A stretch of 64,000 nucleotides of DNA from Amycolatopsis albispora (GCF_003312875.1 NZ_CP015163.1:744001-808000), one strand, 5' to 3'; shown: positions 34,415 through 43,531, counted from the stretch's first letter. Program-made: numbers and translations. Notes: a model not told the origin generated them from the sequence alone.

Positions 34415-35379
34415 CAGCGGCTCCCCTCGGTCAGCTCACGCAGCGCGCGGACGATGGTCCGCCGCAGCAGGGCCGGTTTGAACGCGTTGCCGGACAACGG
34501 CCGGGCACCGTCGGCGGCCACGGACGCGGCCGCCTCGAAGGCTTCGGTGGTCACGGGTGCGCCACGCAGCGCCTCCTCGACGGCGGGCAGCCGCCAGGGC
34601 ACCGTGCCCACGCCGCCCGCCGCCACCCGGGCGTCGTTGATGCGGCCGTCGCGGATGTCCAGTGCGACCGCGGCCGAGCACAACGCGAATTCGTACGACT
34701 GCCGGTCGCGGATCTTGACGTAGGTGGAGTTCTCCGCCCAGTCCAGCCGCGGCACGACCACCTCGGTGATCAGCTCGCCCGGCCGCAGGTCGTGCTCGGT
34801 TTCCGGGCTGTCACCCGGTAGCTGGTAGAAGTCGGCCAGTGCGACGGTCCGGGTGCCCTCGGCGCTGACCAGCCGGAGTTCGGCGTCGAGCGCGACCAGG
34901 GCGACCGCCACGTCACTGGCGTGCGTCGCCACGCAGGAGTCGCTGGTGCCGAGCACGGCGTGCATCCGGTTGGCGCCGGTGATCGCCGGGCAGCCGCTGC
35001 CGGGATTCCTTTTGTTGCACGGCATCGCGACGTCACGGAAGTACGAGCACCGGGTGCGCTGCATCAGGTTGCCACCGATGCTGGCCATGTTCCGGATCTG
35101 CTGGGACGCGCTCAGCAGCAGCGCCCGCGAGATCATCGGGTACACGCCGGGGTGCGCGGCGATGTCGCTCATCCGCTCCAGGGCGCCGATCCGGAGGCCG
35201 TCGGGGCCGTTGTCGATGTCGTGCAACGGGATTTCGTTGATGTCTTGCACGTGCCGCGGCGTCAGCACTTCGAGCTTCATCAGGTCGACCAGGGTGGTGC
35301 CGCCGGCGAGGAAGGTGCCCTCGCCGGCGGCGACGGCGTCTTCGATGGTGGTGGGCGCGGTCAGCTCAAACGGTCGCAT
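34414..35379 (-). CDS. Molybdenum hydroxylase FAD-binding subunit (PaoB/YagS-like)
   Basis: A 321-residue flavin subunit. The FAD loop is [14 protein letters not shown] near 27-40 and the second FAD segment is [17 protein letters not shown] near 105-120. That stretch runs into [16 protein letters not shown], giving three closely spaced cysteines as in PaoB, whose insertion carries an extra 4Fe-4S cluster. It overlaps the large-subunit gene by 1 base and the 2Fe-2S gene by 14, in the order usual for this enzyme class. It passes electrons between the iron-sulfur subunit and an external acceptor. Confidence 0.87.
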   Translation of the reverse strand: MRPFELTAPTTIEDAVAAGEGTFLAGGTTLVDLMKLEVLTPRHVQDINEIPLHDIDNGPDGLRIGALERMSDIAAHPGVYPMISRALLLSASQQIRNMASIGGNLMQRTRCSYFRDVAMPCNKRNPGSGCPAITGANRMHAVLGTSDSCVATHASDVAVALVALDAELRLVSAEGTRTVALADFYQLPGDSPETEHDLRPGELITEVVVPRLDWAENSTYVKIRDRQSYEFALCSAAVALDIRDGRINDARVAAGGVGTVPWRLPAVEEALRGAPVTTEAFEAAASVAADGARPLSGNAFKPALLRRTIVRALRELTEGSR

Positions 35380-35827
35380 CGGCCCGCCTCGTCTCCTGGA
35401 CCGCCTCGACGGCGGCGACGATGTTCGGGTAGGCCGAGCAGCGGCACAGGTTGCCGGACATGAACTCGCGCACGTCCTCGACCTGCTGCTCGACCGCGGC
35501 CACCGCGGACATGATCTGGCCGGACGTGCAGAACCCGCACTGCAGCGCGTCCTGCTCGACGAAGGCCTGCTGCACGGGGTGGAGCTGATCCTCTGTGCCC
35601 AGTGCTTCGACCGTGGTCACCGGCTGCTTCACGGTGGCGGCCAGGGTGAGACAGGAAAGCACGGGACGGCCGCCGACGTGCACGGTGCAGGCGCCGCACT
35701 GCCCGCGGTCGCAGCCCTTCTTGGGCCCGGTGATGCCGAGGCGTTCACGCAGTGCGTCGAGCAGGGTCACCCCCGGCTCGACGCTCAGTCGTTCGGTGGT
35801 GCCGTTGACTTCGAGGGAGAGGTCCAC
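35366..35827 (-). CDS. Molybdenum hydroxylase 2Fe-2S subunit (PaoA/YagT-like)
   Basis: A 153-residue protein with two 2Fe-2S clusters. The N-terminal plant-type ferredoxin motif is [14 protein letters not shown] with a later Cys in PVLSCLT; the C-terminal helical domain has [12 protein letters not shown] and [15 protein letters not shown] 35827 opens on MDLSLEVNG. No Tat signal is present, unlike E. coli PaoA, so the complex is predicted to be cytoplasmic. It is the first gene of the three-gene operon and is divergent from a TetR regulator. Confidence 0.9.
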   Translation of the reverse strand: MDLSLEVNGTTERLSVEPGVTLLDALRERLGITGPKKGCDRGQCGACTVHVGGRPVLSCLTLAATVKQPVTTVEALGTEDQLHPVQQAFVEQDALQCGFCTSGQIMSAVAAVEQQVEDVREFMSGNLCRCSAYPNIVAAVEAVQETRRADATV

Positions 35828-35870
35828 TGAATCTCTTTCCGCAGATCGTCCGTGGTGGGAGAGCGGGAGG

Positions 35871-35924
35871 GAAGCGGATAGTCATCCGGTTCACGTCCGA
35901 GGCTATCGGAACAAAATCCGCTTC
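35871..35924. promoter_or_regulatory. Inverted repeat between the molybdenum enzyme operon and TetR
   Basis: GAAGCGGAT at 35871-35879 is the exact inverse of ATCCGCTTC at 35916-35924, 36 bases apart in the divergent gap. The distance is too long for a simple TetR site but suits two half-operators bound on one face, or two promoters under one regulator. No -35/-10 pair was clearly read. Confidence 0.4.
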
Positions 35925-36013
35925 GCAACGAACCGCTCACCTTGAGTTGCTCCAGCCCGCGCGGGTCGTGCGTTAGATTCAGCGTGCCGGGACACCACGA
36001 GCGGGAGGGGCGG

Positions 36014-36601
36014 ATGACGACGGGATCGGTCAACCCGCGCCGTGCGGACACCCGGCGCAACCACGAGCGCATCCTCATCGCGGCGGCGGAGTCGCTCGCC
36101 GCCTCGGGTGAGGTCTCGTTCAACGCCATCGCGAAGCGGGCGGAGGTCGGCGTCGGCACGGTGTACCGGCACTTCCCGACGCCGGAGTCGCTGATCCTGG
36201 CGGTCTACCAGCGCGAGGTGCGCCACCTGGTGGACGTGGTGCCGAGCCTGCTCGCGGAGCACGCGCCGGAGCAGGCGTTCCGGGTGTGGACCACCGACCA
36301 CCTGGCGCACTACATGATGACCAAGCGCGGGCTGGCGAACGCGCTGCGGCTGGCGTCGCCTTCGCGCGGCGAACTGCCCGCGAACGCCTACGAGGCGATG
36401 GTCGGTGCGGTGGCCACGCTGCTGGAAGCGAACGTGGCCGCCGGGACGGTGCGCCCCGGGCTGGAGCCGGAACTCGTGCTGCGCGGCCTCGGCGGCCTGC
36501 TCTTCCTGGACCCGGCGAGCGACTGGCGCGAACAAGCGGCGGCACTGGCCGACCTGCTTTGGCGCGGCATGTGCGTACACACCTGCGGCCACCCCCACTG
36601 A
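36014..36601 (+). CDS. TetR-family transcriptional regulator
   Basis: A 195-residue regulator. The helix-turn-helix is FNAIAKRAEVGVGTVYRHF at about 39-57, followed by PTPESLILAVYQREVRHLVD, the standard TetR linker, and a helical ligand domain. ATG 36014 has GGGAGGGGCGG just upstream. It is divergent from the molybdenum hydroxylase operon and the likely repressor of it, with the inverted repeat in the gap as a candidate site. A C-terminal Cys/His patch (CVHTCGHPH) is odd and could bind metal. Confidence 0.88.
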   Translation: MTTGSVNPRRADTRRNHERILIAAAESLAASGEVSFNAIAKRAEVGVGTVYRHFPTPESLILAVYQREVRHLVDVVPSLLAEHAPEQAFRVWTTDHLAHYMMTKRGLANALRLASPSRGELPANAYEAMVGAVATLLEANVAAGTVRPGLEPELVLRGLGGLLFLDPASDWREQAAALADLLWRGMCVHTCGHPH

Positions 36602-36602
36602 C

Positions 36603-36788
36603 CCGGCGCCCGGCCACCCGAGTGCGGGCAGCCGGTGGGCACGCTCGCCGTTCCGCACCGAGATCGACGGTGACATCCTGTTCACCGTCACCACCGACGA
36701 GGTCGAGCTGACCGGGACCGCCGCGACCGGGCTGGGCGCCATCGCCTCCGAGGTGGCCTGGGACGCGGTGCTGAGCAGTGTCGAGTGA
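36603..36788 (+). pseudogene. Possible C-terminal relic of a P1-family peptidase
   Basis: The 198-base gap between TetR and the C45 hydrolase carries a short coding-like frame that ends FRTEIDGDILFTVTTDEVEL and then AATGLGAIASEVAWDAVL before a stop at 36788. This resembles the extreme C-terminus of P1-type (DmpA/NylC) peptidases, where a VFxLATG-like strand is followed by a helix of this sort. Upstream of about 36648 the resemblance is lost and no start is seen. The family call is tentative. Confidence 0.35.
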
Positions 36789-36799
36789 GGAGACCGAGC

Positions 36800-37879
36800 A
36801 TGCCGATCGCCACGCACGTCTCCACGGAGACCGAACCGGCCGCCCGCGGCCGCGAGCTGGGCCGGGCCCGGCGGGCCGAGCTGCACGCCGCGTTCGGCCG
36901 GTACGACGAGCTGTTCCGGGCGGAGGGCGCGAGACCGGGCCAGGTGGCCGGCTGGGGCGCGCGGGCGCTGGCCGAGACGAGGGCGTGGGCACCGGCGCTG
37001 GCCGATGAGATGACCGGCATGGCCGAAGGTGCCGGTCTCGAACCGTGGCAGCTCGGGGCGCTCAACGGGCGCACCGAGATCCTCGCCGCGCTGGCGGTCA
37101 CCGGGGAAGGCGAGTGCTCGGCGGCGGTCGTGCTGCCGCCGTCGGGTGCGCCGCGGACCGTGCAGACCTGGGACTGGCACGACACCTTCCGCGAGGGCAT
37201 GCTGCTCTGGTCGATGGACCGCGTGCAGACGTTCACCGAATTCGGTGTGGTGGGCAAGATCGGCGTCAACGGCGACGGGCTCGGGCTGCACTTCAACGTG
37301 TTGCGCCACGCCTCGGACCACAGCGACATCGGCGTGCCGGTGCACGTGGTCGCGCGCCGGATCCTGGACGAGGCGTCGACCGTCACCGAAGCGGTCGAGC
37401 TGGCGCGGTCGGCGCGGCTTTCGGCGTCGTCGGTGCTCACCGTGGTGACCTACGACGGTGAGCGCGGGGACGCCGTCTGCCTCGAGCTTTCGCCGGAGCG
37501 GGTCGGTGAACTGCCCGTCGGCGAGGACGGGGTTCTCTTGCACACCAACCACTTCCTCGATGAGAAGCTGGCGGCGGGGGAGCAGACCACCAACGAGGTG
37601 TCCAGTACGTTCGACCGGCTTCCGGGTTTGCGTGACCGGGTTTCCGCGCTGGACACCGCCGACCGCACCGAGCGCGCGCGGGCCCTGCACTCGCATCGTG
37701 AGACCGGGCCCGGTATCTGCGCGCACGCCGATCACACACTGCCCGCCCACCTGCGCTGGGAAAGCCTGGCCACGCTCAGCCTCGACGTGGCCGCCGGGCG
37801 GCTGTACGCCCACGAAGGCGGGCCGTGCCGGATCGAACCGGACGGCTGGCAGAGCGCACCTTTCGAGTCCGACGAGTAG
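36800..37879 (+). CDS. C45-family peptidase/acyltransferase (isopenicillin N acyltransferase-like)
   Basis: A 359-residue N-terminal-nucleophile hydrolase of the acyl-CoA:6-APA acyltransferase/C45 type. Self-cleavage would expose Cys about 106 in TGEGECSAAVVL. Other typical stretches are LGALNGRTEI, TWDWHDTFREGMLLW, GKIGVNGDGLGLHFN and LLHTNHFLD. ATG 36800 begins MPIATHV after a GAGGAG site; a start five codons earlier is possible. Substrates in the family include N-acyl amino acids, beta-lactams and choloyl-type amides. It stands among gene relics, but its own frame is intact. Confidence 0.83.
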   Translation: MPIATHVSTETEPAARGRELGRARRAELHAAFGRYDELFRAEGARPGQVAGWGARALAETRAWAPALADEMTGMAEGAGLEPWQLGALNGRTEILAALAVTGEGECSAAVVLPPSGAPRTVQTWDWHDTFREGMLLWSMDRVQTFTEFGVVGKIGVNGDGLGLHFNVLRHASDHSDIGVPVHVVARRILDEASTVTEAVELARSARLSASSVLTVVTYDGERGDAVCLELSPERVGELPVGEDGVLLHTNHFLDEKLAAGEQTTNEVSSTFDRLPGLRDRVSALDTADRTERARALHSHRETGPGICAHADHTLPAHLRWESLATLSLDVAAGRLYAHEGGPCRIEPDGWQSAPFESDE

Positions 37880-37887
37880 GGCCGGGC

Positions 37888-38146
37888 ATGACCGCCGACC
37901 TCAGCTACCGCCCGCGCAACCGGCGCCGCGGCCGGTGAGGTGGACGCGGCACTGGCCAGGGCGGCCGCCGCCGCCCTCGACGAGTCGTCCACAGTGGACG
38001 AACTGGTCGAGCTGACCGACGCGGAAACCGCGCACGGCGAGCCGCGGCCGCGGATGGAGATCGCGCCCACGCCGGGCATCGCCAGGGTGCAGGTCTCGCT
38101 CGGGCCGGCGGCGGTCTTCGGCGCGGCAACTTCCCGTTCGCTATGA
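37888..38146 (+). pseudogene. Frameshifted coding relic of unknown family
   Basis: ATG 37888, with GGG before it, opens a frame of only 16 codons (MTADLSYRPRN and on). A second frame then shows normal high-GC codon use to 38146, including AAAGEVDAALARAAAAALDE and RPRMEIAPTPGIARVQV. One indel could join the two. The second frame's stop codon TGA lies inside the left arm of palindrome E4, suggesting that E4 landed in or next to a decaying gene. I do not recognise the family. Confidence 0.35.
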
Positions 38147-38193
38147 ATGTGGCTTTCATAGCGTCTAGCGCAATGAAAGCCACATTCATAGCG
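38139..38193. repeat. Dispersed palindrome E4 (25-bp arms, one mismatch)
   Basis: Arms 38139-38163 and 38169-38193 pair with a single mismatch across a 5-base loop. The GAATGTGGCTTTC core is kept, but the core-flanking bases differ from E1-E3 and still pair. The left arm is itself a palindrome: CGCTATGAA pairs with TTCATAGCG across TGTGGCT. It sits between two gene relics rather than after an intact gene. Confidence 0.9.
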
Positions 38194-38238
38194 TTGCCCC
38201 AGCCTCCTCTGTGTCCTGGCCTGCGCGACCCTGGCTGC

Positions 38239-38572
38239 CTACCGCGTCGTCGAGCGGCGATCCCGGAGGGCCATGGGCAGGGAGCGCACGGTGCCCGCCT
38301 CGCGCGGGTGCAGGTCGATCGCGGTGATCGCCGCGGTGTTCGCCCGCCGCAGCGAGCGCGCCGAGGCGTTGGGGGAGTAGCCGAGCCGTGCTGGTCACCA
38401 GCTGCCGGGTGCGCTCCGAGACCCGGCCGGAGCCGCGCAGCGCGTCCGAGGCCGTGGTCTTGGAAACGCCGGCGACGCGCGCCACTTCGACCAGCGTGAC
38501 CGGCTCTTCCTCGCGCTCCAGCCGAAGATAGCCGATGCCCGGCACCCACCCAGTGCGTATGAAACGATTCAT
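38239..38572 (-). pseudogene. LacI-family regulator, truncated and frameshifted
   Basis: The N-terminal LacI helix-turn-helix is clear (VARVAGVSKTTASDAL, then GRVSERTRQLV). After STARL the reading frame breaks; the other frame continues the expected LacI sequence (LGYSPNASARSLRRANT, AAITAIDL) and stops at 38239. The whole effector domain of some 270 residues is missing. It is divergent from the rhamnoside operon and was presumably its repressor. ATG 38572 overlaps an operator-like palindrome, so the original start was probably further in. Confidence 0.82.
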
Positions 38573-38648
38573 TGCGTAAGCCGATGGCCGTTTCCGGACC
38601 TTGAGTCCGCTGGTGCCCTTCGCTAGTCTCCCGCTTAATACGTTTCAA
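38560..38648. promoter_or_regulatory. LacI-type operator-like sites before the rhamnoside operon
   Basis: TGAAACGATTCA at 38560-38571 has LacI-family symmetry about a central CG (only the two bases next to the core break it). A second, weaker CG-centred site, TTAATACGTTTCAA, lies at 38635-38648. Both are in the gap between the broken LacI gene and the MFS gene. They are probable remains of the old control circuit or sites for a paralogous regulator. Confidence 0.45.
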
Positions 38649-38684
38649 AGTGTGACCTACGTCAACGAGGACGAGGAGACTCAC

Positions 38685-39974
38685 TTGACTTCCTCCGAAG
38701 CTGTCGGCACTACGCAGGCGGACGAGTCCGGAACGGTCAGCCGCCAGCAGTGGAAGTGGTCCGTGCTGGCCGCGATGGCCTCCTACCTGGACGCCGGCTC
38801 GATCGTGGCGCTGGGCTCCGGCCTCGCGCTGTTCCAGGCCTACCTGGGGTTGAGCAGCGGCGCGGTCGGCGCGCTGGCCGCGATCGGCCCGAACGCCATC
38901 GGCTGCGCGCTCGGCGCGCTGATCGGCGGGCGGCTGGGCGACAAGCTCGGCCGCAAGCGCATCTACAAGTACGACCTGCTGGTCTACGCGGCGGGCATCC
39001 TCTGCATCGCGCTCGCGGTCAACGCGCCGATGCTGTTCATCGGCACCTTCGTGGTCGGCGTCGCGGTCGGCGCCGACGTGCCCACCTCGCTCGCGCTGGT
39101 CGGTGAGTTCTCGCCGTCGAAGGCCAGGGGCAAGCTGCTGGCCTTCACGCAGATCGCCTGGAACGCCGGGCCGGTCGTGGTGCTGCTGCTGGCGCTGGCG
39201 TTGTCCCCGCTGGAACTGCTCGGCATCCGGATCGTCTTCCTGCACCTTTTTGTGGTCGCGATCGTCACCTGGGCGCTGCGCCGGGGGCTGGCGGAGTCGG
39301 CGAGGTGGAAGGCGGCGGCCACCGCGGGCGGTTCCGTCGCGGTGCGGCTCGGCGCGCTCTTCCGCGGCGCGAACCTGCGCGCGCTGCTCTGGACCGGCAC
39401 CATCTACCTGTTCTGGAACGTGGCCGCCGGTACCAACGGCATCTTCACCCCGTACATCATCACCACGCTCAACGCGGGCAGCCAGGCGGCCAGCGTGGCG
39501 CTGTCCTGCGCCGGGTTCGTCATCGGCATCCTGGGCACGCTGGTGTTCATGCGCCTGGTCGACCGCGGGCACGCCCTGCGCAAGAAGATGTGGGCCGCCG
39601 GCGCGGTGATGCAGGTGATCGCCTTCGTGCTGTACCTGGTGTTCCCGTTCAACATCCCGGTGATCATCGGCAACATCGTGTTGTTCGGCGTGGGTGCCGC
39701 GTTCGCCGGTGAAGCGGTGTACAAGATCGTCAGCCAGGAGCTGTTCCCGACCATGCTCCGCGGCACCGCGCAGGGCCTGACCTTCGGCGTGGCGCGCACC
39801 TTCCTCGGCATCTGGAGCTTCTTCGTGCCGACGCTGGCGACCGCGGGCATCGGGCCGGTGGCCGCGCTGCTGGCGGGCTGCCTGGTGATCAGCGGCGTGG
39901 TCGGCTACTTCTTCATGCCCGACACCTCCGGCAAGTCGCTGGAGCAGATCGAAGCGGAGCGGGCGCTGGCATGA
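38685..39974 (+). CDS. MFS transporter, sugar-porter-like
   Basis: A 429-residue membrane protein with 12 predicted segments. The loop motif GGRLGDKLGRKRIYKYD lies near 80-96, ALVGEFSPSKARGKLLAF near 130-147, and QELFPTMLRGTAQGLTFG in the second half, all sugar-porter-type landmarks. TTG 38685 is chosen because GAGGAG stands six bases upstream; earlier in-frame starts lack a ribosome site. It is first of four tightly packed genes and overlaps the GH106 gene by 4 bases. It should bring in the rhamnoside or rhamnose-containing oligosaccharide. Confidence 0.85.
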   Translation: MTSSEAVGTTQADESGTVSRQQWKWSVLAAMASYLDAGSIVALGSGLALFQAYLGLSSGAVGALAAIGPNAIGCALGALIGGRLGDKLGRKRIYKYDLLVYAAGILCIALAVNAPMLFIGTFVVGVAVGADVPTSLALVGEFSPSKARGKLLAFTQIAWNAGPVVVLLLALALSPLELLGIRIVFLHLFVVAIVTWALRRGLAESARWKAAATAGGSVAVRLGALFRGANLRALLWTGTIYLFWNVAAGTNGIFTPYIITTLNAGSQAASVALSCAGFVIGILGTLVFMRLVDRGHALRKKMWAAGAVMQVIAFVLYLVFPFNIPVIIGNIVLFGVGAAFAGEAVYKIVSQELFPTMLRGTAQGLTFGVARTFLGIWSFFVPTLATAGIGPVAALLAGCLVISGVVGYFFMPDTSGKSLEQIEAERALA

Positions 39975-42900
39975 CGCGGTTGCTGACCCGGTTCCGCGAA
40001 CCGGGCCCGGAGTCCGGCCCGCTGCCGATCTGGTGGTGGAGCGGGGCCAAGGTGACCGGGGCCCGGCTGCGTGAGCAGATGGAACGGCTGGCCGGGCAGG
40101 GGGTGCGCCAGGCGGTGGTGCTGTGCCTGGCGCCCACCGGGCCGATGTTCGGCTCGGTGGCCGACGACCCGCCGTTCCTCAGTCCACAGTGGATCGAGCT
40201 GTTCGACGGCGCCTGCGCCGACGCCGAGCGGATCGGGTTCCGGCTGTGGCTGTACGACCAGATCGGCTTCTCCGGCGCGAACTTCCAGGGGCGCATCACC
40301 GCGCGGAACCCGGAGTTCGCCGGTCTGGCGCTGCATCGCGACGAAGCCGGGGTGATCCGCGAGCGGGTCAGCGGCTTCGACTACTTCGGGGTGGACGCCT
40401 GCGCCACCCTGCTGGACCAGGTCCACGGCGAGCTGGACCGGCAACTCGGGCACTGGTTCGGCAAGGTGGTGCCCGGCTTCTTCCAGGACGAGCTGCCCGC
40501 CATGCCGACCTGGGGCCACGACTTCGCCGAAACCTTCGCCGCGCACTACGGTTACGAACTCGCCCTGCCCGCGTTGTTCGGCGGGGACGACTCCGAGTCG
40601 GCACGCCATCGCCACGACTACCACGAGCACCGCGCCCGCCTGGCGCGCCGGGCGTTCTTCGACCCGCTCGACCGGTGGTTCGCCGAGCGCGCGCTGATCT
40701 GCGGGTTCGACCAGCCGTCTCCGGCACGCGAAGGCGATCCCGTCGGCGGTGTCCAGTTGTACGGCGACTATCTCGGCACGCATTCCGGTTTCGGCGCGCC
40801 GGGATGCGACCACTGGGGCGATCCGAAGGTGCACAGCTCGCTGGCCCACGCGAACGGGCACGGGCGCACCTGGATCGAGGCGTTCCACTCGTCCGGCTGG
40901 GGCGGCACGCTGGAGGAGACCTACGACTGGCTCGCGCCGTTCCTGCGCCGGGGCGCGAACCTGTACGACCCGCACGCCGTCTACTACTCGACGGCGGGCG
41001 GCTGGTGGGAGTGGGCGCCGCCGTCGACCTGCTGGCGCCAGCCGTACTGGCCCGCCTATCACCAGTTCTCCACGGCGGTGGCGCGGTTGTGCTCGGTGCT
41101 GACCACCGGCACGCACGTCTGCGACGTGGTCCTGCTGTCGCCGACCAGCACTACGCAGGCCCATCTCACGCTCGACGGCCCGCTGCCGCCGGCCGAGCGC
41201 GCGGCGGCGTGTTACCACCGGCTGAACGGCGCCAGCGTCTGGTTCGCGGAGGAACACGGCGTGCTGGAGGCCGCCGGGATCGACCACGACACGCTCGACG
41301 AGCACACGATCGCCGGGGCCGAAGTGCTCGGCGACCGGCTGCGGATCGGTGAAGAGACCTACCGCACGGTGGTCCTGCCGGAGGCCGAACGGCTGCTCCC
41401 GGCCGCGGCGGCGAAACTGACCGAGTTCGCGCGCGCCGGTGGTCAGGTGATCTGCGTGGGCGCCGCGCCGCTGGACGACGTGACCGTGGTCGAGCGGCCG
41501 GAAGACGTGCCCGGCTTGATCCCCGCTGGGAACGTCCGCGCGGACGCGCCGTTCCTCCTGCGCCGCGACGGCGATTCCTTTGTGCTCCTGCTGACCGCGC
41601 ACGACGAGCACACCGGCACGCTGGCGCCGATCGTGGACCTGGAGCGGGAGAACTGGGCCGAGGCCGGGTTCCCGTGGGAGGAGTACTGGCGGCGGCTGCG
41701 TGAGGACGGCTACCGGTTCGTGCCCGCCACCGGCCGCGTGGCGCGGGTCCGGACCACCGGCCTGCCCGGCCGGGCGCAGCGGTGGAATCCCCGCACCGGC
41801 GAGCGCACGGAACTGGTGGTGCGGGACGGCGCGTTCGAGGTGCCGTTCGACGACGGGCCGATTTCGCTGGTGGTGCTCGGCGACGACCTTCCCGAAGCCG
41901 ATGCCCGGCCGCTCGGGCCGGAACTGGGCGCGGAACCGGTGACCGGGCGGTGGCTGGCGCTCGCTGAATCCACTTTGGACAACAGCGAGGGTGATCTCGC
42001 CGGGGCCGGCCGCGACGGGGTGCTGCCGATCGAAGTCTGGCGGCTGAGCCACGAGAGCGGCCCGGTGATCGCCGGCTTCGGCCCGTTCGCCGAAGTGCGT
42101 GATCCCGACGGCACCTGGCGGCACGCGGAATGGTCGCTGTCGCGCGGCATCCACAAGGATCCCGTGCACAACGAAACCTTGGGGCCCAAGGGATATGTCG
42201 CCGAGGAGTTCCTGGACTGGCGGCACGTGCCCGCGGGCGCGAGCGTCGCCGTGCGCACACATCTGGCCTTGCCGGACCGTGACGGACTCCGGCTGGTGGT
42301 CGGTTCCGGAGCCGAGCGGCGGGTATGGCTCGACGGCCACCAACTGCCATCGGCGGGGGAGGGTTACCACTCGGTCAGCGCGGTGCCCGGCGGGCGGACC
42401 GGGTGCCTGGAGATCGAGTTCACCGCGACGGAGGACGGTCCCGTGCGGGGATCCTTCGCCGTGGTCACCGATTTCGAGCGGTACTGCCGTCCTGAATGGA
42501 TGGAGGGTGCCGAGGTCAGCCGCACCTTCGAGGTCACCGAACCGGGCAGTGCGGTCGTGCAGGTGGCGAGCGAGGGTGCCTGCCGGGTGGTGCTGAACGG
42601 CACGGAGATCGGCAGGCAGGGCGACTTCAACCCGTATCCGGGACACCGCGAAATCCGCGTGCACCCCTACGAACTTTCCCTGCGCCCGGGAGAGAACACG
42701 CTGACGCTGGCGCTCGGACCCGGCGCGGTCGCGGCCGTCGACGCGCCGGAGCTGGGCCTCACCAGCGGTCCGGAATGGACCTGTGAAGGGCTTCGCCGCA
42801 AGCATCCGCGCGATCCCCGGTTCCTCTGCCTCCGGCCGCGCCCGCACCCGCTGCCCGGGGCCTGGTGGCTGGAACCCGAAGCGGCGCCCGGCGACGTGGT

Positions 42901-43531
42901 CGTGCCGGTGGTCCCCGACCTGGCGCCGTCCGGTGAGCGCACCGAATCGCTGGCTTTCCCGGCGCCGCTGGGTACGGTGTCGGTGCGCATACCGTCCGAT
43001 TTGGCGGTGATCGCGGTCGTCGGCGGAACGGAGTACAAGCCGGTCGGTGGCCGGGTCCGGCTGCCGGAACCGCTCGCCGCCGGAACGCCGGTGCGGCTGG
43101 ACTTCCGCGCGGTCGACGGACGGCGGGCGGGTGCCCTGCTGGATTCGGCGATCGAAGTCGAGGTCGCCGAAGCACCCGTCGAACTGCGCAGCTGGGAGGA
43201 ACTCGGCCTGCGTGCGCTCGGCGGCCGGATGCGCTACCGCACCACGTTCACCGCACCGGACGGCCGCGTGGTGCTCGATCTCGGTGAAGTCCGCGGCACG
43301 GCGGACGTGCTGGTCAACGGTGTGCTCGTGGACCAGCTCGTGTGGGCGCCGTGGCGCACGGAGATCACCGATGCCCTGCGGCCGGGCGAGAACCGGCTGG
43401 AGATCGTCGTGCGCGGCACGCTCGCCGGCTATCTCGACGACGCCTCACCGACCACCGCCGTGGCCGCCGGGCAGGTCCGCACCGGACTGTTCGGCCCGGT
43501 CCGGCTGATCCGACACGGAGGTGCACGATGA
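39971..43531 (+). CDS. GH106-like alpha-L-rhamnosidase
   Basis: A 1186-residue glycosyl hydrolase. The N-terminal catalytic part opens LPIWWWSGAKVTGARLREQM, as in family GH106, and contains WLYDQIGFSGANFQGR, GFFQDELPAMPTWG and TWIEAFHSSGWGG, with conserved acidic residues. The C-terminal 350 residues are beta-sandwich modules (GEVRGTADVLVNGVLVDQLVW near the end). There is no signal peptide, so it works in the cytoplasm on imported substrate. It overlaps genes on both sides by 4 bases. It releases terminal L-rhamnose or a similar 6-deoxyhexose; the aglycone is not known. Confidence 0.82.
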   Translation: MTRLLTRFREPGPESGPLPIWWWSGAKVTGARLREQMERLAGQGVRQAVVLCLAPTGPMFGSVADDPPFLSPQWIELFDGACADAERIGFRLWLYDQIGFSGANFQGRITARNPEFAGLALHRDEAGVIRERVSGFDYFGVDACATLLDQVHGELDRQLGHWFGKVVPGFFQDELPAMPTWGHDFAETFAAHYGYELALPALFGGDDSESARHRHDYHEHRARLARRAFFDPLDRWFAERALICGFDQPSPAREGDPVGGVQLYGDYLGTHSGFGAPGCDHWGDPKVHSSLAHANGHGRTWIEAFHSSGWGGTLEETYDWLAPFLRRGANLYDPHAVYYSTAGGWWEWAPPSTCWRQPYWPAYHQFSTAVARLCSVLTTGTHVCDVVLLSPTSTTQAHLTLDGPLPPAERAAACYHRLNGASVWFAEEHGVLEAAGIDHDTLDEHTIAGAEVLGDRLRIGEETYRTVVLPEAERLLPAAAAKLTEFARAGGQVICVGAAPLDDVTVVERPEDVPGLIPAGNVRADAPFLLRRDGDSFVLLLTAHDEHTGTLAPIVDLERENWAEAGFPWEEYWRRLREDGYRFVPATGRVARVRTTGLPGRAQRWNPRTGERTELVVRDGAFEVPFDDGPISLVVLGDDLPEADARPLGPELGAEPVTGRWLALAESTLDNSEGDLAGAGRDGVLPIEVWRLSHESGPVIAGFGPFAEVRDPDGTWRHAEWSLSRGIHKDPVHNETLGPKGYVAEEFLDWRHVPAGASVAVRTHLALPDRDGLRLVVGSGAERRVWLDGHQLPSAGEGYHSVSAVPGGRTGCLEIEFTATEDGPVRGSFAVVTDFERYCRPEWMEGAEVSRTFEVTEPGSAVVQVASEGACRVVLNGTEIGRQGDFNPYPGHREIRVHPYELSLRPGENTLTLALGPGAVAAVDAPELGLTSGPEWTCEGLRRKHPRDPRFLCLRPRPHPLPGAWWLEPEAAPGDVVVPVVPDLAPSGERTESLAFPAPLGTVSVRIPSDLAVIAVVGGTEYKPVGGRVRLPEPLAAGTPVRLDFRAVDGRRAGALLDSAIEVEVAEAPVELRSWEELGLRALGGRMRYRTTFTAPDGRVVLDLGEVRGTADVLVNGVLVDQLVWAPWRTEITDALRPGENRLEIVVRGTLAGYLDDASPTTAVAAGQVRTGLFGPVRLIRHGGAR

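Noticed and set aside
37888..38146. Aldehyde dehydrogenase fragment
   Set aside because: A EVDAALARAA-like helix is common to many proteins; without further motifs the family cannot be named.
39905..42847. A 980-codon frame antisense to the GH106 gene, and similar long frames antisense to gudD, the molybdenum enzyme and GH78 genes
   Set aside because: These are mirror frames of strongly biased coding sequence; none has a ribosome site or recognisable domain.
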